NCBI RefSeq assembly: GCF_902806455.1 | Contig: NZ_CADCWQ010000001.1 | Span: forward strand, 3,100,001 to 3,164,000 | Direction of reading: 5' to 3' | Length of the DNA stretch: 64,000 nt | From: Virgibacillus doumboii | GTDB taxonomy: Bacteria > Bacillota > Bacilli > Bacillales > Amphibacillaceae | Shown here: positions 35,978 through 45,709 of the stretch, piece by piece | How positions within the stretch are numbered: the first letter of the stretch is position 1 | Layout: each line of letters opens with the position of its first letter | Notes under the pieces: generated by a model | What the model was told of the DNA's origin: nothing | Seen by the model: only the letters and a program-made list of their open reading frames with translations | The model's database searches: none | Position numbers and translations under genes: made by a program

Positions 35978-37138
35978 TTGCCAAACAATGAATCAACCAC
36001 GCCATTAAAAATGCTATTATTCTGCTTTCATGCAACGAATACAATAATCATCAGTTATTTACCATTATATTTGGAATTCAAAGGGTTAAATGGTACTGAA
36101 ATTGGCTGGGTACTGGCAGTCGGACCATTAGCTTCGATTTTTTCACAACCGTTTTGGGGATATATGAGTGATAAGTACAAAACGGTTAAACGCGTGCTGA
36201 TTATTTGTATTATCGGATTACTCATAAGCAGTGTATTATTTTTTCAAATGAATGGATTGCTTGCGATAGTACTGATGGGTGCGGTATTTTACTTCTTCAC
36301 TTCACCGATTGGAGCACTCGGAGACAGTATGGCACAGCGTCGTGCAGATGTGTTAAACATATCATTCGGAACCATCCGGACATGGGGATCAATCGGCTTT
36401 GCCACTTCTACTCTTATCGTTGGCGCAATTCTTTCGGAAATTGGTGTTCAGTATATGATTTGGCCCTATTTATTTTTTGGATCAATGGCTTTGATCGTCG
36501 CGATTCGTTTAACCGACGTGAAAGTGGAGTCTGATCCGGTACAGCTCAGTGATATAAAAAAATTGATAAAGAATAAACCGTTTATTCTGTTTTTGGGTAT
36601 GATTATGTTTCTGACAATTTCCCATCGGGCGAGTGACAGTTTTATTGGTTTATATATTGCCGAACTTGGCGGGAGCGAGTGGTTAATCGGCCTTGCATGG
36701 TTTGTCGGGGTTGCCAGTGAAGCTGCAATTTTTGCTACCGCCCGCTACTGGTTCAGAAAATATCATACACTTATATTTATTATTTTCGCCGGTGCTGTCT
36801 ATAGTTTGCGCTGGTTCATGTATGCTGTGTTTGATGACCCCGTCTATATAATAGCCTTACAATTTTTACACGGAGTCACGTTCGGCGTGTTTTATTTGGC
36901 AGCATTTGAGTATATAAGCCGATTAATCCCGAATTTGTTGCAGTCGACCGGACATCTGGTATTTTACGCCGTCTTTTTCGGAATATCAGGGATCATCGGC
37001 TCACTTGGCGGCGGCGTATTGATCGATTCGTATGGCGGCGATACGTTATACTTTTTAATGGGATGCTGTGCCTTGGCTGGTACTATATTCCTGACGATCT
37101 ATCATGTAATGCCGCATAGGGGAAAAGCCAGAGGATGA
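35978..37138 (+). CDS. MFS transporter (MFS_1-like, phenylpropionate-permease type)
   Basis: A 386-residue protein of about 12 membrane helices. The loop GYMSDKYKTVKRV between helices 2 and 3 is the MFS A-motif; the N-terminus with YLPLYLEFKGLNGTEIGWV is that of the MFS_1-like/HcaT group. TTG at 35978 is taken as start because GGAG lies eight bases upstream; a GTG at 35960 would place the ribosome site within the coding part. The substrate is unknown. It has its own terminator and no partner genes. Confidence 0.82.
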   Translation: MPNNESTTPLKMLLFCFHATNTIIISYLPLYLEFKGLNGTEIGWVLAVGPLASIFSQPFWGYMSDKYKTVKRVLIICIIGLLISSVLFFQMNGLLAIVLMGAVFYFFTSPIGALGDSMAQRRADVLNISFGTIRTWGSIGFATSTLIVGAILSEIGVQYMIWPYLFFGSMALIVAIRLTDVKVESDPVQLSDIKKLIKNKPFILFLGMIMFLTISHRASDSFIGLYIAELGGSEWLIGLAWFVGVASEAAIFATARYWFRKYHTLIFIIFAGAVYSLRWFMYAVFDDPVYIIALQFLHGVTFGVFYLAAFEYISRLIPNLLQSTGHLVFYAVFFGISGIIGSLGGGVLIDSYGGDTLYFLMGCCALAGTIFLTIYHVMPHRGKARG

Positions 37139-37173
37139 GCAGGTAAAGCGCTACAGTTCTCCAGAAGTAAAGA

Positions 37174-37213
37174 AGCATGCGAAATCTTTTGGAATTTCGC
37201 ATGCTGTTTTTTT
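37174..37213 (+). terminator. Intrinsic terminator of the MFS gene
   Basis: AGCATGCGAAAT and ATTTCGCATGCT pair perfectly around a 7-8 base loop, followed by GTTTTTTTT. Confidence 0.93.
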
Positions 37214-37271
37214 ACTTTTATTTAATTCATTGGATTAAGAGATTATGATGATTTTCTTTACGAAATGAATC

Positions 37272-37492
37272 TTTATAAACCGGATGAAGGTCTTTTCGCT
37301 TGGGTTTATAACGTAATTTGATCTTCATAACCTGGATGACGGACAGTTCGATGACTTTTCCGCCCCAAATTGTCCGTCATGCCCCTTATGACGGACATTT
37401 CAACGGCTTTCTTCTTCGGTTCGGGCACTTATAACCCTGATGAAAGACCTCCCGATAGCTTTCTTCCTTCGTTCGGTCACTCATAACCTCCT
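37272..37492. repeat. Intergenic repeats of ~52 bp period (ATAACC..GATGA type)
   Basis: Units carrying ATAA(A)CC.GATGA occur near 37276, 37327 and 37431, and a shorter ATAACCTCC near 37483, all near multiples of 52 bases. Between them TTCGG(G/T)CACT(T/C)ATAACC and (GG)ACGGACA segments recur. It fills the space between convergent MFS and pbuG genes. The array at 56201 shares TTCGGGCACTCATA. Confidence 0.75.
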
Positions 37493-37539
37493 AATAACAA
37501 ATAAAAAAGCAGGAAGACTTATAAAAATCCCCTTTTCAT

Positions 37540-38874
37540 CTAGCTCAAGAAAATAAAATACAAAATGAATATAACAAGTAACACATACATGACCGGATTT
37601 ATTTCTTTAATACGGCCTTTTAAAATCATGGTAATCGGATAGAAAATAAAGCCGATTGCGATTCCGGTTGCGATGCTGTACGTCAATGGCATGGTAACAA
37701 TGATTAAAAATGCCGGAACTGCAATCTCAAACTGATCCCAGTCAATTCCTTTTAAGGATGAGGACATTAGAACTCCGACGATAATCAGTGCCGGTGCTGT
37801 CACCTCAGCTGTTACCACACTTAATAATGGTGAGAAAAATAATGCCAACAGGAAAAATCCTGCCGTAACGATTGAAGCAAAACCAGTACGACCGCCAGCT
37901 CCAACACCCGATGTTGACTCGATATACGATGTAGTTGTGGATGTACCAACAATTGAACCAGCAACAGTTGCAGCTGAGTCGGCAAACAATGCTTTACCTG
38001 CACGCGGCAGTTTATTATCCTTCATTAATCCAGCCTGTGTTGCAACTGCGACAAGGGTTCCAGCAGTATCAAAGAAATCAACAAACAGGAAAGTTAAAAT
38101 AACAACAAGCATTTCAAGTGTGAAAATATCACCAAAGTGAGCAAATGCCTGACCGAATGTCGGTGCTACGCTCGGCACCTCACCAACGATTCCGCCAAGT
38201 CCTGATGGCGGATCAATCAGATTAAATATGATTCCCGCAATAGCAGTAATAATCATTCCATAGAAAATACCGCCTTTAATGTTCAAGCTCAATAGGATAA
38301 CAGATACAAAAATTCCAAATATAGCAAGCAACACTGTCGGCGAAGTCAAATCGCCTATCCCAACGAGCGTTGCATCATTACCAACGATAATTCCTGCATT
38401 TTGAAAACCGATAAATGCGATATACACGCCAATTCCGGCGCCGACTGCCAGCTTTAAATTGCCCGGAATAGCATTAATGACTTTCTCACGGAGGCCGGTC
38501 AGCGTTAAAACGATAAAAATAAGTCCGGATGCCAGTACGCCGGCCAGTGCTGTTTCCCAAGGTATTCCGTAGCCCAACACAACGGTGTAAGCAAAAAATG
38601 CGTTTAATCCCATACCAGGTGCAAGTGCAATCGGATATTTAGCAAATACCCCCATGATCAGTGTACCAACGGCTGCGGCAATCGCTGTAGCCGTAAAGAC
38701 AGCTCCCTGGTCAATTCGGGTAACCCCTTCAGGCAATTCCTCAACACCTACTAATGCAAGTGTTGCCGGATTAACAAATAAAATATATGCCATTGCCAGA
38801 AATGTCGTTAACCCTGCCATAAATTCTGTTCTATAATTCGTGCCTAACTCTTCAAAGCGAAAGTATTTCTTCAT
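37540..38874 (-). CDS. pbuG: Guanine/hypoxanthine permease
   Basis: NCS2/AzgA-like purine permease, 444 residues, about 13 helices. The N-terminus RTEFMAGLTTFLAMAYILFVNP and the motifs GMGLNAFFAY and DFFDTAGTLVAVA are characteristic. It brings in guanine and hypoxanthine with protons for salvage. The strong guanine riboswitch and PurR box upstream, and its place after guaA as in B. subtilis, agree with the name. Its expression should fall when guanine is plentiful. Confidence 0.93.
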   Translation of the reverse strand: MKKYFRFEELGTNYRTEFMAGLTTFLAMAYILFVNPATLALVGVEELPEGVTRIDQGAVFTATAIAAAVGTLIMGVFAKYPIALAPGMGLNAFFAYTVVLGYGIPWETALAGVLASGLIFIVLTLTGLREKVINAIPGNLKLAVGAGIGVYIAFIGFQNAGIIVGNDATLVGIGDLTSPTVLLAIFGIFVSVILLSLNIKGGIFYGMIITAIAGIIFNLIDPPSGLGGIVGEVPSVAPTFGQAFAHFGDIFTLEMLVVILTFLFVDFFDTAGTLVAVATQAGLMKDNKLPRAGKALFADSAATVAGSIVGTSTTTSYIESTSGVGAGGRTGFASIVTAGFFLLALFFSPLLSVVTAEVTAPALIIVGVLMSSSLKGIDWDQFEIAVPAFLIIVTMPLTYSIATGIAIGFIFYPITMILKGRIKEINPVMYVLLVIFILYFIFLS

Positions 38875-38896
38875 GGCTGCTCCTCCTTGTTCTTTC

Positions 38897-38933
38897 TAAA
38901 TAAAATAAAGCACTCTTAATGGTCAAGAGTGCT
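38897..38933 (-). terminator. Riboswitch-controlled terminator in the pbuG leader
   Basis: Minus strand AGCACTCTT, loop GACCATT, AAGAGTGCT, then TTATTTTATTT. It lies between aptamer and pbuG and should form when guanine is bound. Confidence 0.87.
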
Positions 38934-38994
38934 ACTTAGCAGGAAAAAGCAATTAGAAAGAGACATAAAAATGCTCATCATCATAATTACCAGT

Positions 38995-39066
38995 TTCTGC
39001 GTAGTCAGACCATTTACGGCGGTCTGGTAGAAACTCTGGGCCATATTCCCGAAATTATACGCAAAC
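38995..39066 (-). ncRNA. Purine (guanine-type) riboswitch aptamer, pbuG
   Basis: Minus strand P1 arms TTTGCGTA and TACGCAGA, the ATATGG segment, GTTTCTACC and AAATGGTCTGACTACG. The specificity position in GACTAC is C, giving a guanine sensor. P2 and P3 arms (GGGAATATGGCCC, CCAGACCG with GGTCTG) pair as expected. Confidence 0.95.
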
Positions 39067-39087
39067 TATTAAGCTGTTTACAAAAAT

Positions 39088-39116
39088 ATAATACTACCGA
39101 ATTTCGACAAAGTCAA
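39088..39116 (-). promoter_or_regulatory. SigA-type promoter of pbuG
   Basis: Minus strand TTGACT (39111-39116), 17 bases, TATTAT (39088-39093). The start would fall about 7 bases later, shortly before the aptamer. Confidence 0.85.
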
Positions 39117-39124
39117 CCAAAACA

Positions 39125-39158
39125 CGAATATTTTATATTAAAATATAAATAATGTTCG
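39125..39158. promoter_or_regulatory. PurR box pair upstream of pbuG
   Basis: CGAATATT (39125-39132) and AATGTTCG (39151-39158), inverted, with an 18-base gap as in the pur operon. It abuts the guaA stop codon, so pbuG has its own PurR control independent of guaA. Confidence 0.75.
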
Positions 39159-39159
39159 C

Positions 39160-40695
39160 TTATTCCCATTCGATTGTTGCTGGTGGCTTACTTGTTACAT
39201 CATAGACAACACGGTTAATGTGCTCGACATCGTTAACAATTCTAGTCGATATTTTTTCCAACACATCCCATGGAATCCTTGCCCAATCTGAGGTCATACC
39301 ATCGATGGAAGTAACTGCCCGAATCCCGATTGTATAATCATATGTCCGGGAATCTCCCATAACGCCAACACTTCGAATATCAGGAAGCACGGTAAAGTAT
39401 TGCCAAATATCCCGTTCTAATCCCGCAGCAGCGATTTCCTCACGCAAAATAGCATCGGACTCCCGAACAATCTTCAATTTCTCTTCCGTTACTTCACCGA
39501 GTACACGGATTGCCAGACCCGGTCCAGGAAACGGCTGTCGCCAAACAATTCTTTCCGGTATTCCAAGCTGCAATCCCAGTTCACGAACCTCGTCTTTAAA
39601 CAACGTATTCAGCGGCTCGATTAATTCGAACTGCATATTCTCAGGAAGCCCTCCAACATTATGATGTGATTTTATCGTCTGGGCAGTCTCTGTTCCACTT
39701 TCAATAATATCGGTATAAAGCGTACCCTGTGCCAGAAAGTCAATATCTTTTAACTTTTCTGCTTCGTCATCAAACACATAAATAAACTCATTACCGATTA
39801 TTTTACGCTTCTGTTCCGGATCGTCCACACCTTTCAACTTGGACAGGAACCTGTCAGCTGCATCGATTTTAATAATATTCATATTAAAATCATCCGCAAA
39901 AACAGTCATCACATCGTCCGCTTCATTTTTTCGCAATAGTCCATGATCAACAAAAATGCATGTCAGCTGATCACCGATTGCTTTATGAATAAGGGCTGCA
40001 ACGACTGATGAATCGACGCCGCCACTCAAGGCACACAACACTTTTCTGTCGCCGACTTTTGCCTGAATTTTTTCGACTTCCATATCAATGAAATTTCCGA
40101 TTGTCCATTCTGCATTACAACCGCATACGTCAAAAACAAACTGTTTCAACAGATGATTGCCATATTCTGAATGGCGGACTTCCGGATGGAATTGCACACC
40201 GTACAGGTTCTGACTATGATTGCTCATGGCTGCGACCGGTGTGGACGGACTTGTTGCATCGATTTGAAAAGAATCAGGAACTTCCAAAACTTTATCGCCA
40301 TGACTCATCCAAACCGTTTGATTTTTTGGCGAATCCTTAAACAATATCGGATCATGCGTCAGATCAATCTTCGCTTTTCCATACTCACGATTTTTTGCTT
40401 CGGATACATTTCCGCCAAAATGCATTGCCATCAGCTGCATTCCGTAGCAAATACCGAGGATAGGGATATCCAATTCAAATATTTCTTTATCACAACGGAA
40501 GCTGTTTTCATCGTAAACACTATGCGGCCCGCCGGATAAAATAATTCCCTTTGGATTCATTTTCCTGATGACATCTGCAGTTAATTTATGGGAGTGCAAT
40601 TCACTGTACACGCCATGTTCTCTAATTCGTCTTGTGATCAGCTGATTGTACTGACTGCCAAAGTCCAGCACTAAAATCATTTCATTATGTTCCAT
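39160..40695 (-). CDS. guaA: GMP synthase (glutamine-hydrolysing)
   Basis: Makes GMP from XMP, ATP and glutamine. The 511-residue protein has the class I amidotransferase domain first (nucleophile in LGICYGMQL, His-Glu in [11 protein letters not shown]), then the ATP pyrophosphatase with the P-loop [10 protein letters not shown] and the dimer domain ending [12 protein letters not shown] 40695 is six bases after AAGGGTG; GTG three codons earlier would fall in that site. It has its own promoter and riboswitch and lies between yebA and pbuG, as in B. subtilis. Confidence 0.97.
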   Translation of the reverse strand: MEHNEMILVLDFGSQYNQLITRRIREHGVYSELHSHKLTADVIRKMNPKGIILSGGPHSVYDENSFRCDKEIFELDIPILGICYGMQLMAMHFGGNVSEAKNREYGKAKIDLTHDPILFKDSPKNQTVWMSHGDKVLEVPDSFQIDATSPSTPVAAMSNHSQNLYGVQFHPEVRHSEYGNHLLKQFVFDVCGCNAEWTIGNFIDMEVEKIQAKVGDRKVLCALSGGVDSSVVAALIHKAIGDQLTCIFVDHGLLRKNEADDVMTVFADDFNMNIIKIDAADRFLSKLKGVDDPEQKRKIIGNEFIYVFDDEAEKLKDIDFLAQGTLYTDIIESGTETAQTIKSHHNVGGLPENMQFELIEPLNTLFKDEVRELGLQLGIPERIVWRQPFPGPGLAIRVLGEVTEEKLKIVRESDAILREEIAAAGLERDIWQYFTVLPDIRSVGVMGDSRTYDYTIGIRAVTSIDGMTSDWARIPWDVLEKISTRIVNDVEHINRVVYDVTSKPPATIEWE

Positions 40696-40749
40696 GTTCA
40701 ACACCCTTCTTTATTTACCACTTTACGGTCAAAATTGCCGACGATTTAA

Positions 40750-40881
40750 ACGGACATTTGTTCCGTTATTTTGGCCAAAATACTAGTTTTTTAGCAATTG
40801 CCGGACGTTTATTCCGTTATCCGGTTTAAAACTGCTTTAACCCATCTGTTTTCAGCAAATAGCGGAATATTTGTCCGCATA
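40750..40881. repeat. Intergenic repeats GGACATTTGTTCCGTTAT inside the guaA leader
   Basis: Forward copies near 40751 and 40802 (51 bases apart) and an inverted copy (AGCGGAATATTTGTCCGC) at 40861. Same family as 17157-17335. Unusually, this array lies within the transcribed leader, between the guanine aptamer and the guaA start. Forward and inverted copies could form long-range stems in the RNA. Confidence 0.8.
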
Positions 40882-40992
40882 CAACGCAATTCATAAGTCA
40901 GATTCGGACCAATTGTAAAAACCTGAACTTCCCCAATATGCAGATTGCATAAAGGCAGAAATCCAGGTCAAAAAACACACCTATAGAAATTC

Positions 40993-41068
40993 CGCCTTCA
41001 TAGTCAGGGTATTTACGGTACCCCGGTAGAAACTTTCGATCCATATTATCGAGGATATACGAATGGCG
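40993..41068 (-). ncRNA. Purine (guanine-type) riboswitch aptamer, guaA
   Basis: Minus strand P1 arms CGCC(A)TTCGTA and TATGAAGGCG, then ATATGG, GTTTCTACC and AAATACCCTGACTATG, with the guanine-specific C in GACTATG. A possible terminator follows at about 40958-40996 (GGCGGAA with TTTCTGCC) but lacks a strong T run, so the control mechanism is less clear than for the other two. Confidence 0.93.
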
Positions 41069-41094
41069 TATTATTATTCGTTTAATATTATCCT

Positions 41095-41123
41095 ATTCTA
41101 CTAACCAATAACATACCGGTCAA
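41095..41123 (-). promoter_or_regulatory. SigA-type promoter of guaA
   Basis: Minus strand TTGACC (41118-41123), 17 bases, TAGAAT (41095-41100). The -35 box overlaps the last codons of yebA. Confidence 0.75.
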
Positions 41124-43309
41124 GTCATTATTTGCTTCATTAAATATTTCCATAATTGGCTTAAATTGGTCGTTTCCTGATCATCCATTTCATTTTTATA
41201 CAAAATACTTTCGTAATGACTCGTTAACTGTTTCATAGCGTTGGTATCATAACGCAGATCCACGCGTTTGGAATACTCACGTAATGTCTGATCGGTTTTT
41301 TTCGGCAATCCTTTATGCGCTAACACGTTAAGCAGATAGTGATAAGCACTCTGGAATGTTTTTTCATTACTGTTATATTTAAATCGCCTATAGTAATAAA
41401 CGGCTTTCCAGCGGAATCGTGTTATATACAAAATAAATGTAACAATAGCCACAACAGCAATTCCGATAAGGACATACCACCAATTCACTTCCATGCCGGC
41501 TGAGCTGCTGCTTTCAGATTGTGTTGATGTTTCCGGCTCAATTTCTTCCGGTTGTCTTTGCTGCTGTTCTGTGTCCGTTTCTGGAGTGGTTGTTGTATCC
41601 TCCTGCTGTGTCTCATCAGGGTTGAAATGAAAATCAGTTAAATTGGAAAAACCTTGTGTCGGCTCAAATGGAACCCAGCCACTGCCAGGAAAATATACTT
41701 CAACCCATGAATGTGCGTTTGCATTTGTTACTTCATAGACGTCATGGTCGTCTGAAGTAGCGCCCTGTTCAATTACTTCACCACTGGTAAAGCCTTTCAC
41801 CCATCGTGCAGGGATGTCCAATGACCTGAGCAGTACTACCATCGAAGTGGAGTAATTATCACAATATCCTACCTTTGATTCGAACAGAAACTGATCTACA
41901 TAGTCCTGATCTTCACCTGGCACAGGAACATTACTAATCTGGTACGTAAAACCGTTTCTGCTGAAATAGGATTCGATTGCCCTTGCTTTATCAAAACGGT
42001 TATCGTCCTCCGCAGTAATTTCTGCTGCCAGTTCGCCAACCCGGTCCGGTAAAGAATCCGGCAATTGGGTGTACCTGTCAAATATTTGTTTGGGATCCTC
42101 TATACTTGCCTCACGTAATTTATCGATGGCAAATGACGGCCGCTCATAGGTAATCGAATAACTATTCGCGCGGTAATCATTCCCCTCCCGTTGTGTCCGG
42201 ATTTCTCCAAATTGACTATCCACCTGAAACTGAATGTCAGGGGCTGATGTTGTGGCAACCTCAGTTATTCCATATGGGTATACCAATTTGTTCATCTCAT
42301 TGTTCCCCTGAAACTCCAGAGTTGTGGTTAATTCCTCTGTCTCCACACTATCTGAAAATGTCTCCAGTGAAATATTATTATTTTGCTGCAATTCATAACT
42401 TGGCTCGGCTGACTTTTCCCAGCCTTTACCTGTATAAACATCTTTTGTTTCTACACGCCAATAATGTTCCTCTTTTGCTTTTGCCTCAAATACCGGAGTG
42501 TAGTCCTGAATAAATGAACCGCCAAGTCTGGAGTCATTAGTCCCGTAGCCGACTTTCTGAACTACTGACCCACCATTACCGGAGCTTCCCGCATTTTCGG
42601 CTGCACTTTTTATAAACGGTACCGGGTCGGGCCATTGTGGATCAAACTTTGGTGCGGCATAACCAACTAATGTTGAAAACAGAACCACAGCGATTAGCGG
42701 AACTGCCCAAACTGCTGAACTTTTTAGCCAGGAAAAGCGAATAGCTTCCCGATCAATTTCTTTGAAAAAGTTTGTCATACCCAGTGCTGCAAACGAAATG
42801 ATGAACGTACGAATAATTGCCGTATCTGCATCATAGACCGTAAACGTATCCAGTATCGTTAAATAAATAAACGTCAGCAGGATAAAAAAGAATATCCGTT
42901 TCATTACTATAAACCAATAGTGCAGCAGATAACTCATTAACCAAATTAGAAGCAGGAATAAAACGCTGCGGAACATCGGTGTCAGATCATACCATTGTTG
43001 TGAAAACAGGGCATTTATATTAAAGCCGATTTCCGTGAATACTTGTTTGAACCATAATTTACTTAAAACAGATTCTGTAAAAAACAGACTATTAATAATA
43101 AATGCAAGGCCAAATCCTTTTAACAGCATGGAAATCCACCATTTGACCTGAAGGATTGAAATAAAAAAACAAAAAACTGTAAATAAAATAAAAACGGTCA
43201 GATTATTTACATCACCAATCGCATTTACCGGGTACAGCCATTCGAGAAATAACACAAACGCACAAATATATAAAATAGAGGTGTATAGTAGTGGAAGTTT
43301 GGATTTCAT
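41120..43309 (-). CDS. yebA: Transglutaminase-like membrane protein (DUF3488/DUF4129)
   Basis: A 729-residue protein. About seven N-terminal helices (DUF3488) are followed by an outside domain with a transglutaminase-like Cys-His-Asp/Glu fold: Cys in VGYCDNYSTSM, His in NAHSWVEVYF, acid in PFEPTQGF. An acidic Gln/Glu/Thr linker precedes one more helix (WWYVLIGIAVVAIVTFILYI) and a cytoplasmic DUF4129 end. Such proteins stand with MoxR and DUF58 proteins, as here; the substrate is unknown. It overlaps yeaD by four bases. Confidence 0.88.
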   Translation of the reverse strand: MKSKLPLLYTSILYICAFVLFLEWLYPVNAIGDVNNLTVFILFTVFCFFISILQVKWWISMLLKGFGLAFIINSLFFTESVLSKLWFKQVFTEIGFNINALFSQQWYDLTPMFRSVLFLLLIWLMSYLLHYWFIVMKRIFFFILLTFIYLTILDTFTVYDADTAIIRTFIISFAALGMTNFFKEIDREAIRFSWLKSSAVWAVPLIAVVLFSTLVGYAAPKFDPQWPDPVPFIKSAAENAGSSGNGGSVVQKVGYGTNDSRLGGSFIQDYTPVFEAKAKEEHYWRVETKDVYTGKGWEKSAEPSYELQQNNNISLETFSDSVETEELTTTLEFQGNNEMNKLVYPYGITEVATTSAPDIQFQVDSQFGEIRTQREGNDYRANSYSITYERPSFAIDKLREASIEDPKQIFDRYTQLPDSLPDRVGELAAEITAEDDNRFDKARAIESYFSRNGFTYQISNVPVPGEDQDYVDQFLFESKVGYCDNYSTSMVVLLRSLDIPARWVKGFTSGEVIEQGATSDDHDVYEVTNANAHSWVEVYFPGSGWVPFEPTQGFSNLTDFHFNPDETQQEDTTTTPETDTEQQQRQPEEIEPETSTQSESSSSAGMEVNWWYVLIGIAVVAIVTFILYITRFRWKAVYYYRRFKYNSNEKTFQSAYHYLLNVLAHKGLPKKTDQTLREYSKRVDLRYDTNAMKQLTSHYESILYKNEMDDQETTNLSQLWKYLMKQIMT

Positions 43310-44571
43310 GATACATTCACCTCAATCATATGTTGAACTAATTGTTTTTCGGTTATCATGTTAATAACAACTCCCTCAAAACGAAGCTGCTGAATAATAT
43401 GGTGCTCATTGCGTGTAATCAGTGCGGATGACTGGATAAACAGGACAATCACCCGTTTTGTGCGTTGTTTTGCTTTCTGAATTGTTTCCTGAAAAGAAAC
43501 ATCCATATGAGTTGTAACCACGATCATATTTACTCCGGATGAGACTTTAGCCAATTCTTCTTTCAGTTTTACCGAAAACGGATGATCTCCACTTGGCTGC
43601 ACCCTTGTAAGATGCTGCCGGATCAGATCCCTTTTTGCAGGATCATGGTGAAGTGGAAAATAGGAGGTTTCACTGCCTATTGACAGAAATCCCACCTGTG
43701 ATTGCTTCCGGATTGTTTCCAGGAGTGACGTTGTAAGCTCAATCGCCGCTTCAAACGCCAGATCATTCATACCATGATAATGACTGGCATCCAAAATAAC
43801 CATTGTATCCGTACTTTTTTCCTGTTCAAATTCCTTTGTGATGATGGTATTCTTTTTTGCTGTTTGTTTCCAGTCAATCCAGGAAAACTTATCTCCCGGC
43901 ATGTACTCACGGATGCCTGTTGCCACATTTGTATTTTTCAAATTCATTGCATACGAAGAAACCGAACCTTGTTCAAAACTATTGATGCTTTCGGATATGT
44001 GTACAGGCCGTTCATTCGGAAATGCCACAATTTGGTCCGGCACTTTAAATACATGTTCTTTTTTGACAAAGCCAAATACATCCCCAATCCTGATACGCAC
44101 GAACTGAAGCTGGTGCTCACCGCGAGGGACCTGTTCAATATAATATGGCAATTCAATCTCCCGTTTAAATCCCGGAAAAACAATCTTCTTTATTTTCCGG
44201 TTCACCTGTAATTTACCCGGTTGATCCATGTAACGGTATTTCTCATTATGACTATCCATCCGCTGCAATGTAACCGGGAAAACTTCTTCACAAATACAAT
44301 AGTACAGCGGGTATGGAAATGATCGATTAATCTTCACTTTAACGGCCACCCGATCGCCGGCCCGGACTACATGATTGGAGAGTTTCCGTGTAACCTGCCA
44401 GTTTTTAATCGGATAAAACAACAAACCGATATGGTAAAGAAAAATAGGCGTATACGCAAAGAATAAAAACCAGCTTACAAAACCACCCTGGAACATGGCA
44501 AATGAAAATAAAAGCAGTAACAGGAGTACGACAAAAGCTAATTTGCCAATAAATCTGAGAATGCCTTTCAT
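43306..44571 (-). CDS. yeaD: DUF58 / von Willebrand-like protein, YeaD
   Basis: A 421-residue protein with two N-terminal helices, a strand-rich middle, then the DUF58 core (NVATGIREYMPGDKFSWIDWK) leading to a VWA-like domain (TMVILDAS, with the metal site possibly incomplete). It is the usual partner of MoxR ATPases, which may load or activate it. Start and stop couple to yeaC (TAATG) and yebA (four-base overlap). The physiological role in Bacillus is not settled. Confidence 0.87.
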   Translation of the reverse strand: MKGILRFIGKLAFVVLLLLLLFSFAMFQGGFVSWFLFFAYTPIFLYHIGLLFYPIKNWQVTRKLSNHVVRAGDRVAVKVKINRSFPYPLYYCICEEVFPVTLQRMDSHNEKYRYMDQPGKLQVNRKIKKIVFPGFKREIELPYYIEQVPRGEHQLQFVRIRIGDVFGFVKKEHVFKVPDQIVAFPNERPVHISESINSFEQGSVSSYAMNLKNTNVATGIREYMPGDKFSWIDWKQTAKKNTIITKEFEQEKSTDTMVILDASHYHGMNDLAFEAAIELTTSLLETIRKQSQVGFLSIGSETSYFPLHHDPAKRDLIRQHLTRVQPSGDHPFSVKLKEELAKVSSGVNMIVVTTHMDVSFQETIQKAKQRTKRVIVLFIQSSALITRNEHHIIQQLRFEGVVINMITEKQLVQHMIEVNVS

Positions 44572-45533
44572 TAATTAAATTCCTTTCGAATCGGAATATG
44601 TGTATTTTTTACCACGTTATCGATAACTTCTTCGTTTGTCAGGCCGTCATATTTTGCCTCTGAAGTTAAGATGATGCGATGACCTAAAACGAACGGCGCC
44701 AAATATTTCACATCGTCAGGCAGAACGTAGTCACGTCCGTCGATGTACGCATAAGCTTTGGCAGCTTTCATCAATGCAATCGATCCACGCGGGCTGACCC
44801 CGAGGTAAATATTGCTGCTATTACGCGTTCCAGTTACTAGATTTATAATATACGTTTGCACACTTTTATCGATATAAATATCTTTTACTTCTTCCTGGAT
44901 GGATATCAATTCTTCTTTATTGATGACAGCAGAAATTGTTTCGATTGGATGGTCTTTGGATGTAAGTTCAAGCATTTGCAGTTCTTGCTCGGTTGAAGGG
45001 TATCCCATTTTAAGTTTTAAAATAAAACGGTCAAGCTGGGCTTCTGGAAGTGGGTAGGTTCCTTCATATTCGATTGGGTTTTGTGTTGCCATTACAAAAA
45101 ACGGTTGTTTCAATGGAATGGTATTGCCATCAACAGTTACATTTTTTTCTTCCATTCCTTCGAGCAGTGCCGATTGTGTTTTCGGGGATGTACGGTTAAT
45201 TTCATCGGCAAGCACAATATTACCGAGGATTGGACCACCGCGGAACTCGAACTCCATCTCTTTCGGGTTATAAATCGATACCCCTGTTACATCTGAAGGC
45301 AATAAATCCGGAGTGAACTGAATTCTTCTAAAATCACAGTCCAACGATTTCGCCAACGTTCGTACAAGCATCGTCTTTCCAACACCCGGAACATCCTCAA
45401 GCAGGACATGCCCCTGGGAAAGTAGTGCTACTAAACTCAATGTGGCGGCTTCTTCCTTGCCAATCATAACTTTATTTATATTCGTTAAGACTTTTTCGAT
45501 CCTTTCATTATTAACTGCGGTTTCTTGCATCAT
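44571..45533 (-). CDS. yeaC: MoxR-family AAA+ ATPase, YeaC
   Basis: A 320-residue AAA+ protein: Walker A VPGVGKT (residues 48-54), Walker B IVLADEINR, sensor motif MATQNPIEYEGTYPLPEAQLDRF, all typical of MoxR. It is thought to remodel the YeaD/YebA partners encoded after it. ATG 45533 follows GGGAGGAG. It is the first gene of yeaC-yeaD-yebA, the order known from B. subtilis. The final helices contain the usual arginine finger region (GVSPRGSIALM). Confidence 0.9.
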   Translation of the reverse strand: MMQETAVNNERIEKVLTNINKVMIGKEEAATLSLVALLSQGHVLLEDVPGVGKTMLVRTLAKSLDCDFRRIQFTPDLLPSDVTGVSIYNPKEMEFEFRGGPILGNIVLADEINRTSPKTQSALLEGMEEKNVTVDGNTIPLKQPFFVMATQNPIEYEGTYPLPEAQLDRFILKLKMGYPSTEQELQMLELTSKDHPIETISAVINKEELISIQEEVKDIYIDKSVQTYIINLVTGTRNSSNIYLGVSPRGSIALMKAAKAYAYIDGRDYVLPDDVKYLAPFVLGHRIILTSEAKYDGLTNEEVIDNVVKNTHIPIRKEFN

Positions 45534-45709
45534 ATTTGCCTGACTCCTCCCTGACCACGTTTACTTTTTCTATTAAACTATAGTTAGTTTAATAATACTA
45601 AAAATATACTATTAATAAAAGAAGAATAATAGATAATATTGCTCATTTTCTAAATCAGTTCGTTTTTTTCCAGTGCCGTGACAAGTATCTGGTGGGGTTG
45701 TTCCTTTCT

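Noticed and set aside
40958..40996. Strong intrinsic terminator in the guaA leader
   Set aside because: GGCGGAA and TTTCTGCC pair with mismatches beyond and lack a T run, so I mention it only as possible within the aptamer entry.
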